Of a stretch of DNA of 64,000 nucleotides, positions 11,165-22,485 are shown piece after piece (positions within the stretch are counted from its first letter, which is position 1; every line of letters begins with the position of its first letter). Origin of the DNA: Parietaria judaica (taxonomy: Eukaryota; Streptophyta; Magnoliopsida; Rosales; Urticaceae). The notes below the pieces were generated by a model that was given only the letters and a program-made list of their open reading frames with translations, was not told the origin of the DNA and did no database searches. A program made the position numbers and the translations under genes. The stretch spans positions 22,084,001 through 22,148,000 of the forward strand of contig OX940863.1 in the NCBI GenBank assembly GCA_954871525.1. Direction: 5' to 3'.

Positions 11165-12868
11165 GGAGCTTAAGCTAACTAGCCTTTTTAAACTCTTAAA
11201 ATTGTCAAAATAGCCATTGTTTGGTTAATATTGTGTCATAGCCAATAAACCACATTAACTGATATAAGATGACTTATCTACCCTTATCATTAATAATAAT
11301 TAATATTAAAATTGGAATTAACAAATTTATTTAAAATTTATTCTAATAATTAATACAAATTTATTTTAATTTTTAAAAAAATTAATAAAATAATAGATTA
11401 GGAAACAAATATTTGAATCCAAATTAAAAAAATGATCAAATTTTAAATTTAAATATAAGAAATTTTTTTTTAATTTTTAAAATACAAATTCAAATATGTT
11501 AACAAACATTAATTCGAAGATATTATATTTAAATTAAAAATGAAAATAAAGATTGCTATTTAATAGGTAACAAATATTTTGATTATTGACTACTCATTCT
11601 AACCAAATTTACACGCAATCATACATTTAATATCCACATAAATTTTTGTATTTAATTTTATTTATTTATAAAAGTAACTGATTTTTTTTAAATAAATTAT
11701 GCAACAAAATAGGAAACACATATTTGAATACCAAAATTAATACTTTGTTTTTAGTTGAATGCCATTTGAATACAAAAATTTGTACGTGGTAATTTTTTGA
11801 AAACCCACAATTCACGTCATGTACAGTAATTTAATGTGAATTAACACAAATTAACAAATAATAACGTGAGTATACAGTGAATTAGACACGAATTAACAAA
11901 CATTAACGTGAATGTACCGTTAATTAGACACAAATTAACAAACATTAAAAATCATGTTAATTACAATAACATTAACATGAATTAACGAGGACTGACACGA
12001 AAATTTACAATAATTACAAATTCTAGCACAGTATCACTACACGGGCCGAGATATGCGAATCGAGCTGAGAAAGCTCGTTGGGTTGCTTAGCGTCACCGGA
12101 GAGAATATGGAATGCCGAGTCTGGGTTTCCCCTGAAGTTTCAGCTCTGAAACTTGGACGGATATGTGTTTGAAGAGGAAGAACACACAATCCGAGTGCAA
12201 GGAAATCTGGGAAATCTCGCAACAATCTGAAGCTCGCACGCCTGAAGATGCATCTTCGATAGGGCCTTTCGGCTCGCCGTTTCCCCAAACGGCTCCGCTT
12301 TCGGCTTCGCACAGTTCCATCCCTTGAAGATCTCCTTGCATCGCCATCCGAGGAGAAAAAGGCCGTTTGATTTGCCTCCGGCGACGCAGTTCCATCCCTT
12401 AAAGATCTCCTTACATGTGTGGTCGTACCTCGCTACCGATCGCGCACTCAGCACGTAGATCCACACTCCGTCGGAGTAGTTGCACGAAGATTCGGCGAAC
12501 GCCGACGTCTTCTCTTTAGTTTCGTGGTGTGGCTCTGAGAATGAGAGTGATTTGGAAAGAGTGAGATAAGACGAGGAGAAGTTTGGCGAGAAAGAGGATC
12601 GATGAGAGAAAGAAAAGGGAGAGAAATTAGGGAAATAATTTACATAATTTATTAATATTAAAAATGAAAAAAAAAACGATTTACATAAATTATTAATATT
12701 AAAAACAAAAATAAAAATTTAAAAGATCAGGGACAATATTAGGATAGATATTTCAGCTTTCAATCCACATCATCAAAATTGGCTAGTTTACTAATTAATT
12801 TTATACGTTTGATAAATGTAAATTTAAACGTTAAAGGATGGTTATCTACTATGATTTCTCTATAATAC
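11165..12868. mobile_element. Pack-type (MULE-like) insertion with captured gene fragment
   Basis: The gene B unit continues directly from 'accaccagattatt' to 'ttccgaaggaatataataa'. The gene C unit has about 1.7 kb between the same two landmarks. The outer ends carry related words in opposite orientation ('aactagcctttttaaa' on the left, 'aaaattggctagttta' on the right). This resembles the 'aaaatagcca' ends of the element near 47030-47500. The interior is AT-rich except for a GC-richer gene fragment at 12040-12600. Confidence 0.5.
12040..12600 (-). pseudogene. Captured TBL/PMR5-N-like gene fragment, chimeric
   Basis: Read on the minus strand, it encodes NYSDGVWIYV ... RYDHTCKEIFKGWNCVAGG. This resembles the Cys-rich TBL N-terminal domain of trichome birefringence-like proteins (xylan/pectin O-acetyltransferases), closest in my memory to the TBL13 type. 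After about 40 residues it jumps back: the segment coding CKEIFKGWNC occurs twice. The frame then runs into unrelated sequence. There is no GDS or DxxH catalytic region. Base composition is much richer in GC than the surroundings, as expected for captured exon DNA inside a transposon. Confidence 0.5.
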
Positions 12869-13015
12869 AAAATTTCCGAAGGACTATAATAACTAAGACC
12901 AACACTGTAACGTTTTTACGGCTTAAATACAACTACAAGCAAAATTAGAAAACAAAATAGTTAGGAGGTTCTTTGTGGCTGAAATCTTTTCAAAGCTAAA
13001 CTTTGGCTACTTCTT

Positions 13016-14391
13016 CTATGCTGAATGATCCCAATCGAATACGAATCGTACTTCGTAGTCCTCTTGATCTGAGAAGTTTTTTATGACGCTTCTGTAGCTT
13101 AATCTACGAAATTCAATTCCGCACTTGCTCACGATCTTCACAGTTTTCAGGCGATGGCGCCAGCACTTGCAGTGGGGCATATTGCGGCATAATTGGCATT
13201 TATTTTCATTCAGCATCTTGCAAAGAGTCTGCATGTACACCAAATAGTATAAATCTTATTACCCTAATTGATAATTATGATCCGTACATACACACACACA
13301 CACACATATATATATTCAGTATCTGATCTAAAAAATGGAGCTTCGTCAACTTTCACAAATACCCGATTCCGCTCATCTAAAAGAGATTACGTTTTCAGTA
13401 AATGGATATTGACTACTATTCTCATTCACTGAAGGTCTCTTAAAGAGATCGAAATATTACGATATAATAAGCCGAGCCAAACTCTAAAACTTGTTAACCC
13501 CTGACCAGAACATATTTCGAAGTAATTAAATAAAAAACAAAACATAATTAAATAGCATGACACAATTATGTAACCTAATAGGCATAACTAAACTAAACAA
13601 AATATAATTAATCTTCGAAGAAAGCACCCAATGAGAGAAACACTGGAATCTGTAAAGCATTTTTGTTAAAAGTAAAAAGAAGCTAAACATACCTTTTCGC
13701 AATGATCCTCATGCCCGAGTTCTGACATTCTCATAGTCATGCGTATTGTCTTTGGATGACAAGTCCAAAGTAAACCGTCTAGAAGAATATTCCAACGATA
13801 CAAATGGTTGAGGCGGAGGTACGTGAGGTCTAAAAATCGACTTCTACCGGTGGGGGGATTAAAGCTTCTCTTAATTCGTCAAGATTAAAACTTGCTTCCC
13901 CGTGATAGCTGAAGGAAAAAGTTATACCCTTAAAAGGAGCGGTAAGCCATTCCCTCATCTTAAGGAACCAAGAACTGTTGACTCGGAGATTATTGGAGTA
14001 AATTTCATAATTTAAATACATGGAACCAGGAACAACATCTGCTAAAACTAATACAGGCAAATCTGAAGAAACGTCTAGTGTGAGAACAAATTTTGATAGC
14101 ACAGGAGCATCAATCTCAATAGCTTTGACCGAAAAAAAAAACTTAGCTTGAGATGCTTAAGCCGCTGCAGAGAGATCCTAATAATTTCTGGCTTTTCACG
14201 AAATACAACATCAAGAACCTCGAGGAGGGGAAAACTAGAGATAAGCAAATTAAAAGGTACATATGTGATTAATATATGACTTAGCTCTAGTTCTCTCAGA
14301 TTATAACAAGCAATCAGATCAATTCGACATAACAGTGACTTGTGTTCAAACATCAAAGAAAAGCGCTTGAGCGAGAGGGCACCAACGGAAA
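13016..14391 (-). pseudogene. F-box/LRR gene C, 3' half
   Basis: Downstream half of gene C, cut off from its F-box by the retrotransposon that begins at 14392. It enters at GALSLKRFSL and carries the LRR body. A T10 run near 14132-14141 replaces an 11 bp segment of sister genes and shifts the frame. A second 1 bp loss near 13835 (VEVDF then stop) shifts it again before the LLDGLLWSCHPK-type block. The last exon (13016 to about 13231) is intact: TLCKMLNENKCQLC ... DWDHSA. The other half is at 22486-23148. Confidence 0.85.
14387..14391. repeat. Target site duplication (left), ggaaa
   Basis: The 5 bp ggaaa directly before the LTR start matches ggaaa at 22486-22490 directly after the other LTR, a perfect 5 bp duplication as made by LTR-element integrases. 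It interrupts a codon run of gene C. Confidence 0.95.
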
Positions 14392-16485
14392 TGTAACGCC
14401 CCTAAATGGGGGTTAGTACGATAAGACAAAACAACGACTTTTCAAACTTGGACCGGTCAACGACACATCATCATTTAAACGATATCGTTGAATATTCAAC
14501 GTCCACGTCAACAAACACATAACTTTTGACCATGGGACTTAAAACGACAATACAACATCAACGACCACAGTTTATACAACACCATAAAACGATAATTACA
14601 AAGTACCACCATCACAAATATCCTTAATTTAATCCTTAACATTTTCGAAATTAAAGATCAACTAAAAATATGAAATTCACCACGACGAACATTAAAGGTT
14701 TAGGTAAGCAAAACAACACGTAGACTTCCTGAATCAAACTATTCCTCGTCCGGAGTCTGGTACTGAACACCACCTGAAGCTGGAAAGAAAAAGATGTATA
14801 TGGAAGGGATGAGCACCACACGCTCAGTAGGGAACCTATTACCAACTCTCTTTACCGAACCATTATTAGTCAAATTTCAATTAATTAAATTAAATGACAT
14901 CATAAACCATTTAATCATCATTTTCATAAAATAAATAAATATACCCCACAAAAGTCAAATCATTTCGGTGGTCCATGCCGAGTCAGCTCGCGCCTTTACT
15001 CCACTATATCCCATCGAGTCCTCAAGGCACGAGCACAGGTGGACTAGAAGTCCCTAACCGTAACTCGCCCTCGACTCGGGATCCTAATCACCACCAAAGA
15101 CGGCCAGTTCGCCATGGGTCGAAATGTTGACTTTTGGGTCAACAATTATATCCACATCCATAATCATATCCGGCCTACTGCGCAGTAGCCAGCTGCTCGT
15201 CAGCAGCTCATCCGCCCGAAGCGGGTACCATACCATAATAATCATCATCCGCCCGAAGCGGGTACCATCATAATAATCATCATCCGCCCGAAGCGGGTAC
15301 CATATCAACATACGTCATCCCGACGTAATCATAAACATAAAATGTAACAAGCATCAATCCGATGCAACCATACCTGGTATCTAGCCTCGCTATCAAGCGA
15401 CGACTATTATAACATTGATTTTATTAATTATCAAATCATTACATTAAATCCAATTTTAACCTATCCGGTTCAATCTTCATTAAAGCGTTGGTTTCTACAT
15501 TCATTTTAAATAGCGAGAAAAGGTAATAGTCCCTACCTCGATCTGTGGAAACTTTGACCGATCGACTAGCTAGTCGAAGATGCGGGTTCGTCTTGGCCTT
15601 GAATTCGATGATCAGAGACTTCGGGATCCGATGTACTATTCATAACGGGTGATTCAGGTAGCACGGTTTTCGAGGTGACCACGGGACGACTATCCGCGCC
15701 AACTATAACACCGATACCATCCATAAGTCAAATATTACTAAGATTGGAATTCAAATTGTAAATTGAAAACCCGATACGCTGACATTTAACCCGGGCCGAA
15801 TTCTCGTCGGGCACGCAAAACGAGGCAGTAAAACGGGCATCAATTCGACAATGTGCTACCTCTCCTAGCCTAATTCGACTATTCTAAACACAATGGCGAG
15901 GTCAATTTCATCAATCAAGGCCCAGAACATACCTAATTTTATCATCTAAAATCAGAATCTAGGGCAAGGAAATTCGAGCTTACCGGGAGTCCGATGACAA
16001 TTCCGATTGAGGGCTTTCGATCTCCTCGACGAGGGCTTCAAAACCCCTCAATAAAATTCGATATCGGAAAATGACGACGGCGGCCGACGGCGGCGACCGG
16101 CGACTGCGACGGCGAGGTGGCAGCTCCATCAAACTCTACTAACCTTCGTGAACCCGGTTCCGGTGTTAGTTTTCTCAAATTCAAACCCAAATGAAAAAGA
16201 TCTAGAATTAAAAACCGAACCTTCCGGCGACTATTCCGGCCAAACGCCACCACGTCAGGTCGCCATCCACCTATCAGAACGTTCGCCTTCTCGAGAGCTT
16301 TCCGGCGGTACCAAAATCTCTTTGATCGGAGCTCCGGTGACGGAGTTATGAAGCTTTGAAGTTTTGTTGAGGAAGAAATTTTTTTTTTGAAGAGAGAGAG
16401 AGAGAGAGACAGAGAGAGTGTCGAGAGAAAAAGAAGAGAAGGGGGGGAGAACCTTGGAGCCCTTTTTTTTTTGACTTTTTGACTT

Positions 16486-16523
<38 letters not shown>

Positions 16524-16533
16524 GGGTTTTACA
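14392..16533 (-). repeat. 3' LTR
   Basis: It begins tgtaacgcccctaaatgg and ends attgggttttaca on the plus strand. It lies downstream of pol in the element's own orientation. It contains three copies of a catccgcccgaagcgggtac unit (15207-15302), a (GA)n run near 16390 and a (TA)n run near 16491-16519. Confidence 0.95.
15207..15305. repeat. Triple hairpin-forming repeat inside LTR
   Basis: Three direct copies of catccgcccgaagcgggtac are separated by ataataat-type spacers. Each copy can pair cccg with cggg around a short loop. The same trio is present in the other LTR at 21167-21265. Confidence 0.8.
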
Positions 16534-16537
16534 ATAC

Positions 16538-16550
16538 TCCACCCCTTTAA
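16538..16550 (-). other. Polypurine tract
   Basis: On the minus strand TTAAAGGGGTGGAG lies a few bases upstream of the 3' LTR. This is the expected place and composition for plus-strand DNA priming. Confidence 0.7.
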
Positions 16551-16570
16551 AAAAATTTCGTCCTCGAAAT

Positions 16571-18231
16571 TTAAACGAAACTACCCCCTAACAAGGACGG
16601 GTACTTCTTCATCATCTCCGACTCTAACTCCCATGTTTCCTTTCTTATGTCGTGATGGTTCAGCACCACTTTGACTAGAGGTCTCTCGCCGACGAAGAAC
16701 TTTGACTTCACGGTCGATAATATGAAGTGGGTGTTCCGCATATGTCGCATTTTCTTGAATAGGTATCTCTGTCCACTCAATGATTTTTTTTTTTTTGAGA
16801 ATCGGGTTCATATTTTCTCAACATCGACACATGAAACACATTGTGAACATGAGATAATTGCGGAGGTAAATTAAGCCTGTAGGCTACTGGCCCGACTCTT
16901 TAAACTATCTCGAACAGACCGGTGTATCGCGGAGCTAACTTTCCTTTTATCCCGAAACGGGAAACTCCACGCATGGGCATCGTCTTTAAGAACACATTGT
17001 CGCCAACCATGAATTCCAGTGGCCTTCGTATTCGATCGGCATAACTCTTCTGGCGACTTTGAGCAGTCTTGAGTCTTTCCCGAATAAGCTTAATCGCTTC
17101 TGTTGTCTCTCTAAGGTAGGAAGGACCGAGAGTAAAACGATTTTCATACTCGGCCCAACAAAGAGGTGAACGACAAGGTCGACTATACAAGGCCTCATAC
17201 GGTGCCATACCGATACTAGCCTGGAAGCTATTGTTGTAAGCGAACTCCACGAATGGTAGTTGCTCCTTCCATTTTCCTCCAAAATCTAAGGCACACGCCC
17301 GAAGCATGTCTTCTAAGATCTGAATCACTCGCTCTGATTGTCCATCAGTCTGAGGATGAAAAGCTGTGCTCAAACTCAATTCAGTTCCCATCTCTTTCTG
17401 TAATCCTCTCCAAAACTTGGAGGTGAAACGAGCGTCTCGGTCCGAAACTATTGAAACAGGGACCCCATGAAGCTTTACTATCTTTTCCACATATAGTTTA
17501 CAAAGTTTCGAAACTTTGTAATCTGTCCGAATAGAGATAAAGTGAGCTGATTTTGTCAATCTATCAACGATCACCCACACCGCATCGTGTCCGCCCAAAG
17601 ACCGAGGAAGTCCCGAAACGAAGTCCATTGTGATGCAGTCCCATTTCCACTCAGGTATTTCAAGTGGTCTAAGCTCCCCGCCAGGTCTTTGATGCTCTAC
17701 TTTGACCATTTGGCAAACTGGACATTTGTTCACGAACATCGCCACATCCGACTTCATTCCGTACCAATAATATTGCCTCTTCAGATCCTGGTACATCTTC
17801 GTACTCCCTGGGTGAATAGCAAACTTGGAACGATGAGCTTCATGTAAGATGGCGCTTCGTAACGTAGTATCATTAGCTACCGCAAGCCTTCCTTTGTACA
17901 ATAAAAATCCATCGACTCCCACATTCCATCCTTCAAGTTGTTCTCCAGCTTGTAATCGATTCCATACCTCTTGTAACGTTTCATCGCTCCACTGACTTTG
18001 TCTAACTTGGAGTACCATTGATGGAACGGCTATGACGTTATACGCACATGCTTTATACCCATCGCTATGGAATTCTCGATTGTAATCACCAACGGTAACC
18101 GATCTTTTCCATGGTTCGAAGGTCAGAGAAGCAACCAGACCATGGTTCTTCCGACTCAATGCATCGGCCACCACATTTGCTTTTCTCGGGTGGTACTGTA
18201 GACTAAAATCATAATCTTCCATGTACTCCAC
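16571..18231 (-). pseudogene. Integrase and chromodomain-like tail of the LTR element
   Basis: The reading frame 18231-16900 starts with the tail of RNase H / connection (YHPRKANVVADALSRK). It continues with the HHCC zinc finger (HEAHRS...HPG ... CPVCQ) and the DDE core: Asp in ITMDFVSGLPRS, Asp in VSDRDARFTSKFW, Glu in SERVIQILEDMLR. It then has the GKLAPRY region. The frame ends at TAA after LFEIV. Beyond it the expected VGPVAYRL...FHVSMLRKY and a chromodomain-like tail (REVKVLRRRE; ETWELESEMMKKYPSLL) are still recognisable, but split by the stop and by a frameshift at an A-run near 16787-16798. Confidence 0.85.
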
Positions 18232-18240
18232 CCATCTTCG

Positions 18241-19300
18241 TTATCGTGTATTCAAGTCTCTCTGTGTGAACAAATACTTAAGACTTTGATGATCAGTGAA
18301 TATCTCAAATCTTGAGCCGTAAAGATGACAACGCCAGGTTTTGAGTGCAAATATCACTGCTGCTAGCTCCAAGTCGTGGGTAGGATAGTTTTGTTCATGC
18401 GGCTTTAACTGCCTAGAACCATATGCCACCACCCTCCCTTGTTGCATGAGCACACAGCCTAGTCCACTTCGAGATGCATCAGTATACACTGTAAACACTC
18501 CATCTACATTGGGAACAACAAGGACAGGAGCACTCGTCGATCGTCGTTTCAACTCTGAAAAAGACTTTTCACATCTATCATCCCATCTGAACTGAACATC
18601 TTTTCTGGTGAGCTTGCTTAGGGGCGCATCAATCTTTGAAAAATTCTCCACAAACTTCCTGAAATAGCCCGCAAGCCCTAGGAAGCTTCGAACTTCCGCC
18701 ACATTTCTTGGTTGCCTCCAGTTCAAGATAGCTTCAATCTTTGACGGGTCTACGGCAATACCTTCTTGCGAGATCATATGGTCTAAGAACTTCACTTCGG
18801 TCATCCAGAATTCGCATTTTTCTTTCTTCGCATATAAACGATGGTCCCGCAAAGTCTGCAAAACGATCCGCAAATGTTCTGCGTGTTCCTCCAAAGTTCT
18901 TGAATAGATAAGTATGTCGTCAATGAAGACAGCAACGAATCGATCCAAGTATGGTCGGAAAACTCTATTCATTAAGTCCATAAACGCCGCTGGAGCGTTC
19001 GTTAAACCAAAAGGCATAACCGTGAACTCAAAGTGACCATATCGTGTACGGAACGATGTCTTCGGAATATCTGCATTTCGAATCCTCAACTGGTGGTAAC
19101 CTGACCGCAAGTATATCCTTGAGAAGAACTTGCGTCCTTCCAATTGATCGAATAGGTCATCAATTCGTGGCAAAGGTTTTTTTTTTTTTATAATCATTAT
19201 CATGTTGAGCTGTCTGTAGTCCACACAAGGGCGTAAACTATCATTAGTTTTCTTAGCGAATAACACCGGTGCTCCCCACGGTGATGTACTCTGCTAGATA
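18241..19300 (-). pseudogene. Reverse transcriptase and RNase H of the LTR element
   Basis: Frame 19266-18241 encodes [25 protein letters not shown], the catalytic [20 protein letters not shown]. RNase H follows ([35 protein letters not shown]). A TAG (19294-19296) just before [10 protein letters not shown] cuts the RT from its upstream fingers, which are visible in the same frame up to about 19390 ([15 protein letters not shown]). A TAA at 18241 separates RNase H from the downstream frame. The element could not make a full pol protein. Confidence 0.88.
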
Positions 19301-19400
19301 AACCTTTTACTCAACAAGTCGTCTAATTGCTTCTTCAATTCTGCCAATTCTGCTGGAGCCATACGGAAATGAGCCATAGAAATCGGAAAACTCCCAGGAA

Positions 19401-19839
19401 CTAGGTCAATGTCAAACCCAATCGACAATCTGGAGGAAATCCTAAAATCTCTGCGGAAAACACATCTTCAAGATCTTGTACTATTGGGATGTGCAGGTCG
19501 ATTGCACTTTGCCTCACACCTTCAATGGTACAATTAACTTCCGACCCTTCAAAATTCATCTTTCCTCCAAGGAGAGACTTCAAGATAAAATTATGAGGCC
19601 ATATTAACATGCTCATTTTCTTTTCTTCTGAGGGTGCCATGTATTTTGTAGCAGTCTACTATAGCACGGTACTTTTCTAACAAATTCATTTCCAATGTTA
19701 CATCAAACTCGATCATACGGGGAACGATTACGTCAAATGAGAATTTACTTCCCTCAATGACAAGCTCACAAGACTTGTAGATCATTAAAGCTTTTGGCAA
19801 TTTCCTATATGAGCGCACAACGATGAAGCAATAATACAT
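19401..19839 (-). pseudogene. Protease remnant and PR-RT linker of the LTR element
   Basis: A short frame resembles the second half of a retropepsin (SCELVIEGSKFSFDVIV, EFDVTLEMNLLEKYRAIVDCYK), where family members usually have GMDWL. An overlapping frame then resembles the linker that ends PDVFP-like ([15 protein letters not shown]). The catalytic DSGA/DTGA motif that should precede it is not present. Confidence 0.65.
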
Positions 19840-20336
19840 GTCTCGAGGTTTTTGGCTGAAACAATCAATTCTGATAAATTAGAGTAACGCTTTGGCGTAA
19901 AGTTCTCGCAAACCCATTGCGCATGAAATCATTACCCAAAATTTACCATTCTAGCTTCAGGGCTAACTACGACATCAGAATTATAGAGCACCTCAAATTT
20001 TTCATCACTAATGCCAATCGCATTTCAATTGTAGCAACATCAGGAAATTCATCAAACTATAGAGGATTTTGGAACAGGATCTCCTTAAAAGATTTCATTA
20101 TTTCAACTGCAGAACTAAGAGATTGTATCACGTATTATGGAACATTATACAATGCAGATTCTTCAAGATTTAACGGGGGACGCATATTTAGGGTACTTTG
20201 GGAATTCCGAACCATGTTGATCAACTGTAAAAAGATTAAATGTCAGGATTATGGATGGTGATACAAAATAAAACATGACAAAAACGCAAAATAAAAATAA
20301 AAATTATGGTGTTGTACCCTAGGTGCCGTAACCTAG
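19840..20336. other. Non-coding segment where gag should be
   Basis: Between the primer binding site and the protease remnant there are only about 500 bp. The minus strand is full of stops, and no capsid or CCHC zinc-knuckle sequence is visible. The plus-strand open frame at 19917-20261 resembles nothing I know. Confidence 0.7.
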
Positions 20337-20348
20337 GCTCTGATACCA
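20337..20348 (-). other. Primer binding site, initiator tRNA-Met
   Basis: The plus-strand sequence gctctgatacca reads TGGTATCAGAGC on the element's strand, the standard plant PBS complementary to the 3' end of tRNA-iMet. It is 3 bases from the 5' LTR. Confidence 0.93.
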
Positions 20349-20351
20349 AAC

Positions 20352-22485
20352 TGTAACGCCCCTAAATGGGGGTTAGTAGGATAAGACAAAACAACGACTT
20401 TTCAAACTTGGACCGGTCAACGACACATCATCATTTAAACGATATCGTTGAATATTCAACGTCCACGTCAACAAACACATAACTTTTGCCCATGGGACTT
20501 AAAACGACAATACAACATCAACGACCACAGTTTATACAACACCATAAAACGATAATTACAAAGTACCACCATCACAAATATCCTTAATTTAATCCTTTAC
20601 ATTTTCGAAATTAAAGATCAACTAAAAATATGAAATTCACCACGACGAACATTAAAGGTTTAGGTAAGCAAAACGACACGTAGACTTCCTGAATCAAACT
20701 ATTCCTCGTCCGGAGTCTGGTACTGAACACCACCTGAAGCTGGAAAGAAAAAGATGTATATGGAAGGGATGAGCACCACACGCTCAGTAGGGAACCTATT
20801 ACCAACTCTCTTTACCGAACCATTATTAGTCAAATTTCAATTAATTAAATTAAATGACATCATAAACCATTTAATCATCATTTTCATAAAATAAATAAAT
20901 ATACCCCACAAAAGTCAAATCATTTCGGTGGTCCATGCCGAGTCAGCTCGCGCCTTTACTCCACTATATCCCATCGAGTCCTCAAGGCACGAGCACAGGT
21001 GGACTAGAAGTCCCTAACCGTAACTCGCCCTCGACTCGGGATCCTAATCACCACCAAAGACGGCCAGTTCTCCATGGGTCGAAATGTTGACTTTTGGGTC
21101 ACCAATCATATCCACATCCATAATCATATCCGGCCTACTGCGCAGTAGCCAGCTGCTCGTCAGCAGCTCATCCGCCCGAAGCGGGTACCATACCATAATA
21201 ATCATCATCCGCCCGAAGCGGGTACCATCATAATAATCATCATCCGCCCGAAGCGGGTACCATATCAACATACGTCATCCCGACGTAATCATAAACATAA
21301 AATGTAACAAGCATCAATCCGATGCAACCATACCTGGTATCTAGCCTCGCTATCAAGCGACGACTATTATAACATTGATTTTATTAATTATCAAATCATT
21401 ACATTAAATCCAATTTTAACCTATCCGGTTCAATCTTCATTAAAGCGTTGGTTTCTACATTCATTTTAAATAGCGAGAAAAGGTAATAGTCCCTACCTCG
21501 ATCTGTGGAAACTTTGACCGATCGACTAGCTAGTCGAAGATGCGGGTTCGTCTTGGCCTTGACTTCGATGATCAGAGACTTCGGGATCCGATGTACTATT
21601 CATAACGGGTGATTCAGGTAGCACGGTTTTCGAGGTGACCACGGGACGACTATCCGCGCCAACTATAACACCGATACCATCCATAAGTCAAATATTACTA
21701 AGATTGGAATTCAAATTGTAAATTGAAAACCCGATACGCTGACATTTAACCCGGGCCGAATTCCCGTCGGGCACGCAAAACGAGGCAGTAAAACGGGCAT
21801 CAATTCGACAATGTGCTACCTCTCCTAGCCTAATTCGACTATTCTAAACACAATGGCGAGGTCAATTTCATCAATCAAGGCCCAGAACATACCTAATTTT
21901 ATCATCTAAAATCAGAATCTAGGGCAAGGAAATTCGAGCTTACCGGGAGTCCGATGACAATTCCGATTGAGGGCTTTCGATCTCCTCGACGAGGGCTTCA
22001 AAACCCCTCAATAAAATTCGATATCGGAAAATGACGACGGCGGCCGACTGCGGCGACCGGCGACTGCGACGGCGAGGTGGCAGCTCCATCAAACTCTACT
22101 AACCTTCGTGAACCCGGTTCCGGTGTTAGTTTTCTCAAATTCAAACCCAAATGAAAAAGATCTAGAATTAAAAACCGAACCTTCCGGCGACTATTCCGGC
22201 CAAACGCCACCACGTCAGGTCGCCATCCGCCTATCAGAACGTTCGCCTTCTCGAGAGCTTTCCGGTGGTACCAAAATCTCTTTGATCGGAGCTCCGGTGA
22301 CGGAGTTATGAAGCTTTGAAGTTTTGTTGAGGAAGAATTTTTTTTTTTTTGAAGAGAGAGAGAGAGACAGAGAGAGTGTCGAGAGAAAAAGAAGAGAAGG
22401 GGGGAGAACCTTCGAGCCCTTTTTTTTTTTGACTTTTTGACTTTTTTTTATATATATATATATATATATAATATTGGGTTTTACA
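20352..22485 (-). repeat. 5' LTR
   Basis: It has the same terminal sequences as 14392-16533 and nearly the same length (2134 bp). By eye about 13 single-base differences were found, plus length changes in the GA, T and TA runs. Confidence 0.95.

Larger units (their letters stand above)
14392..22485 (-). mobile_element. Defective Ty3/gypsy chromovirus LTR retrotransposon (8.1 kb)
   Basis: Complete LTR-to-LTR insertion in gene C, transcribed on the minus strand. The LTRs are 2142 bp and 2134 bp with TG...CA ends. The primer binding site matches initiator tRNA-Met. A purine-rich tract lies next to the 3' LTR. Internal order is PR remnant, RT, RNase H, IN, chromodomain-like tail, the gypsy/chromovirus order, and RT and IN wording is of the Tekay/Del type. 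There is no gag, and the 500 bp after the PBS is unrelated non-coding DNA. Pol has stops and a frameshift. By eye the LTRs differ at about 13 substitutions plus microsatellite length, so the insertion is young. Confidence 0.95.

Noticed and set aside
15200..15305. CRISPR-like spaced repeats
   Set aside because: Only three units with near-identical AT spacers inside an LTR of a plant retrotransposon.
15084..15311. Open frames across the LTR triple repeat (present in both LTRs)
   Set aside because: They exist because of the 20 bp repeat and are duplicated only because LTRs are duplicated. No protein family is recognised.
19917..20261. 114-codon plus-strand frame inside the retrotransposon
   Set aside because: It is antisense to the element, has no recognisable motif, and sits in the segment replacing gag. 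It is probably a chance frame.
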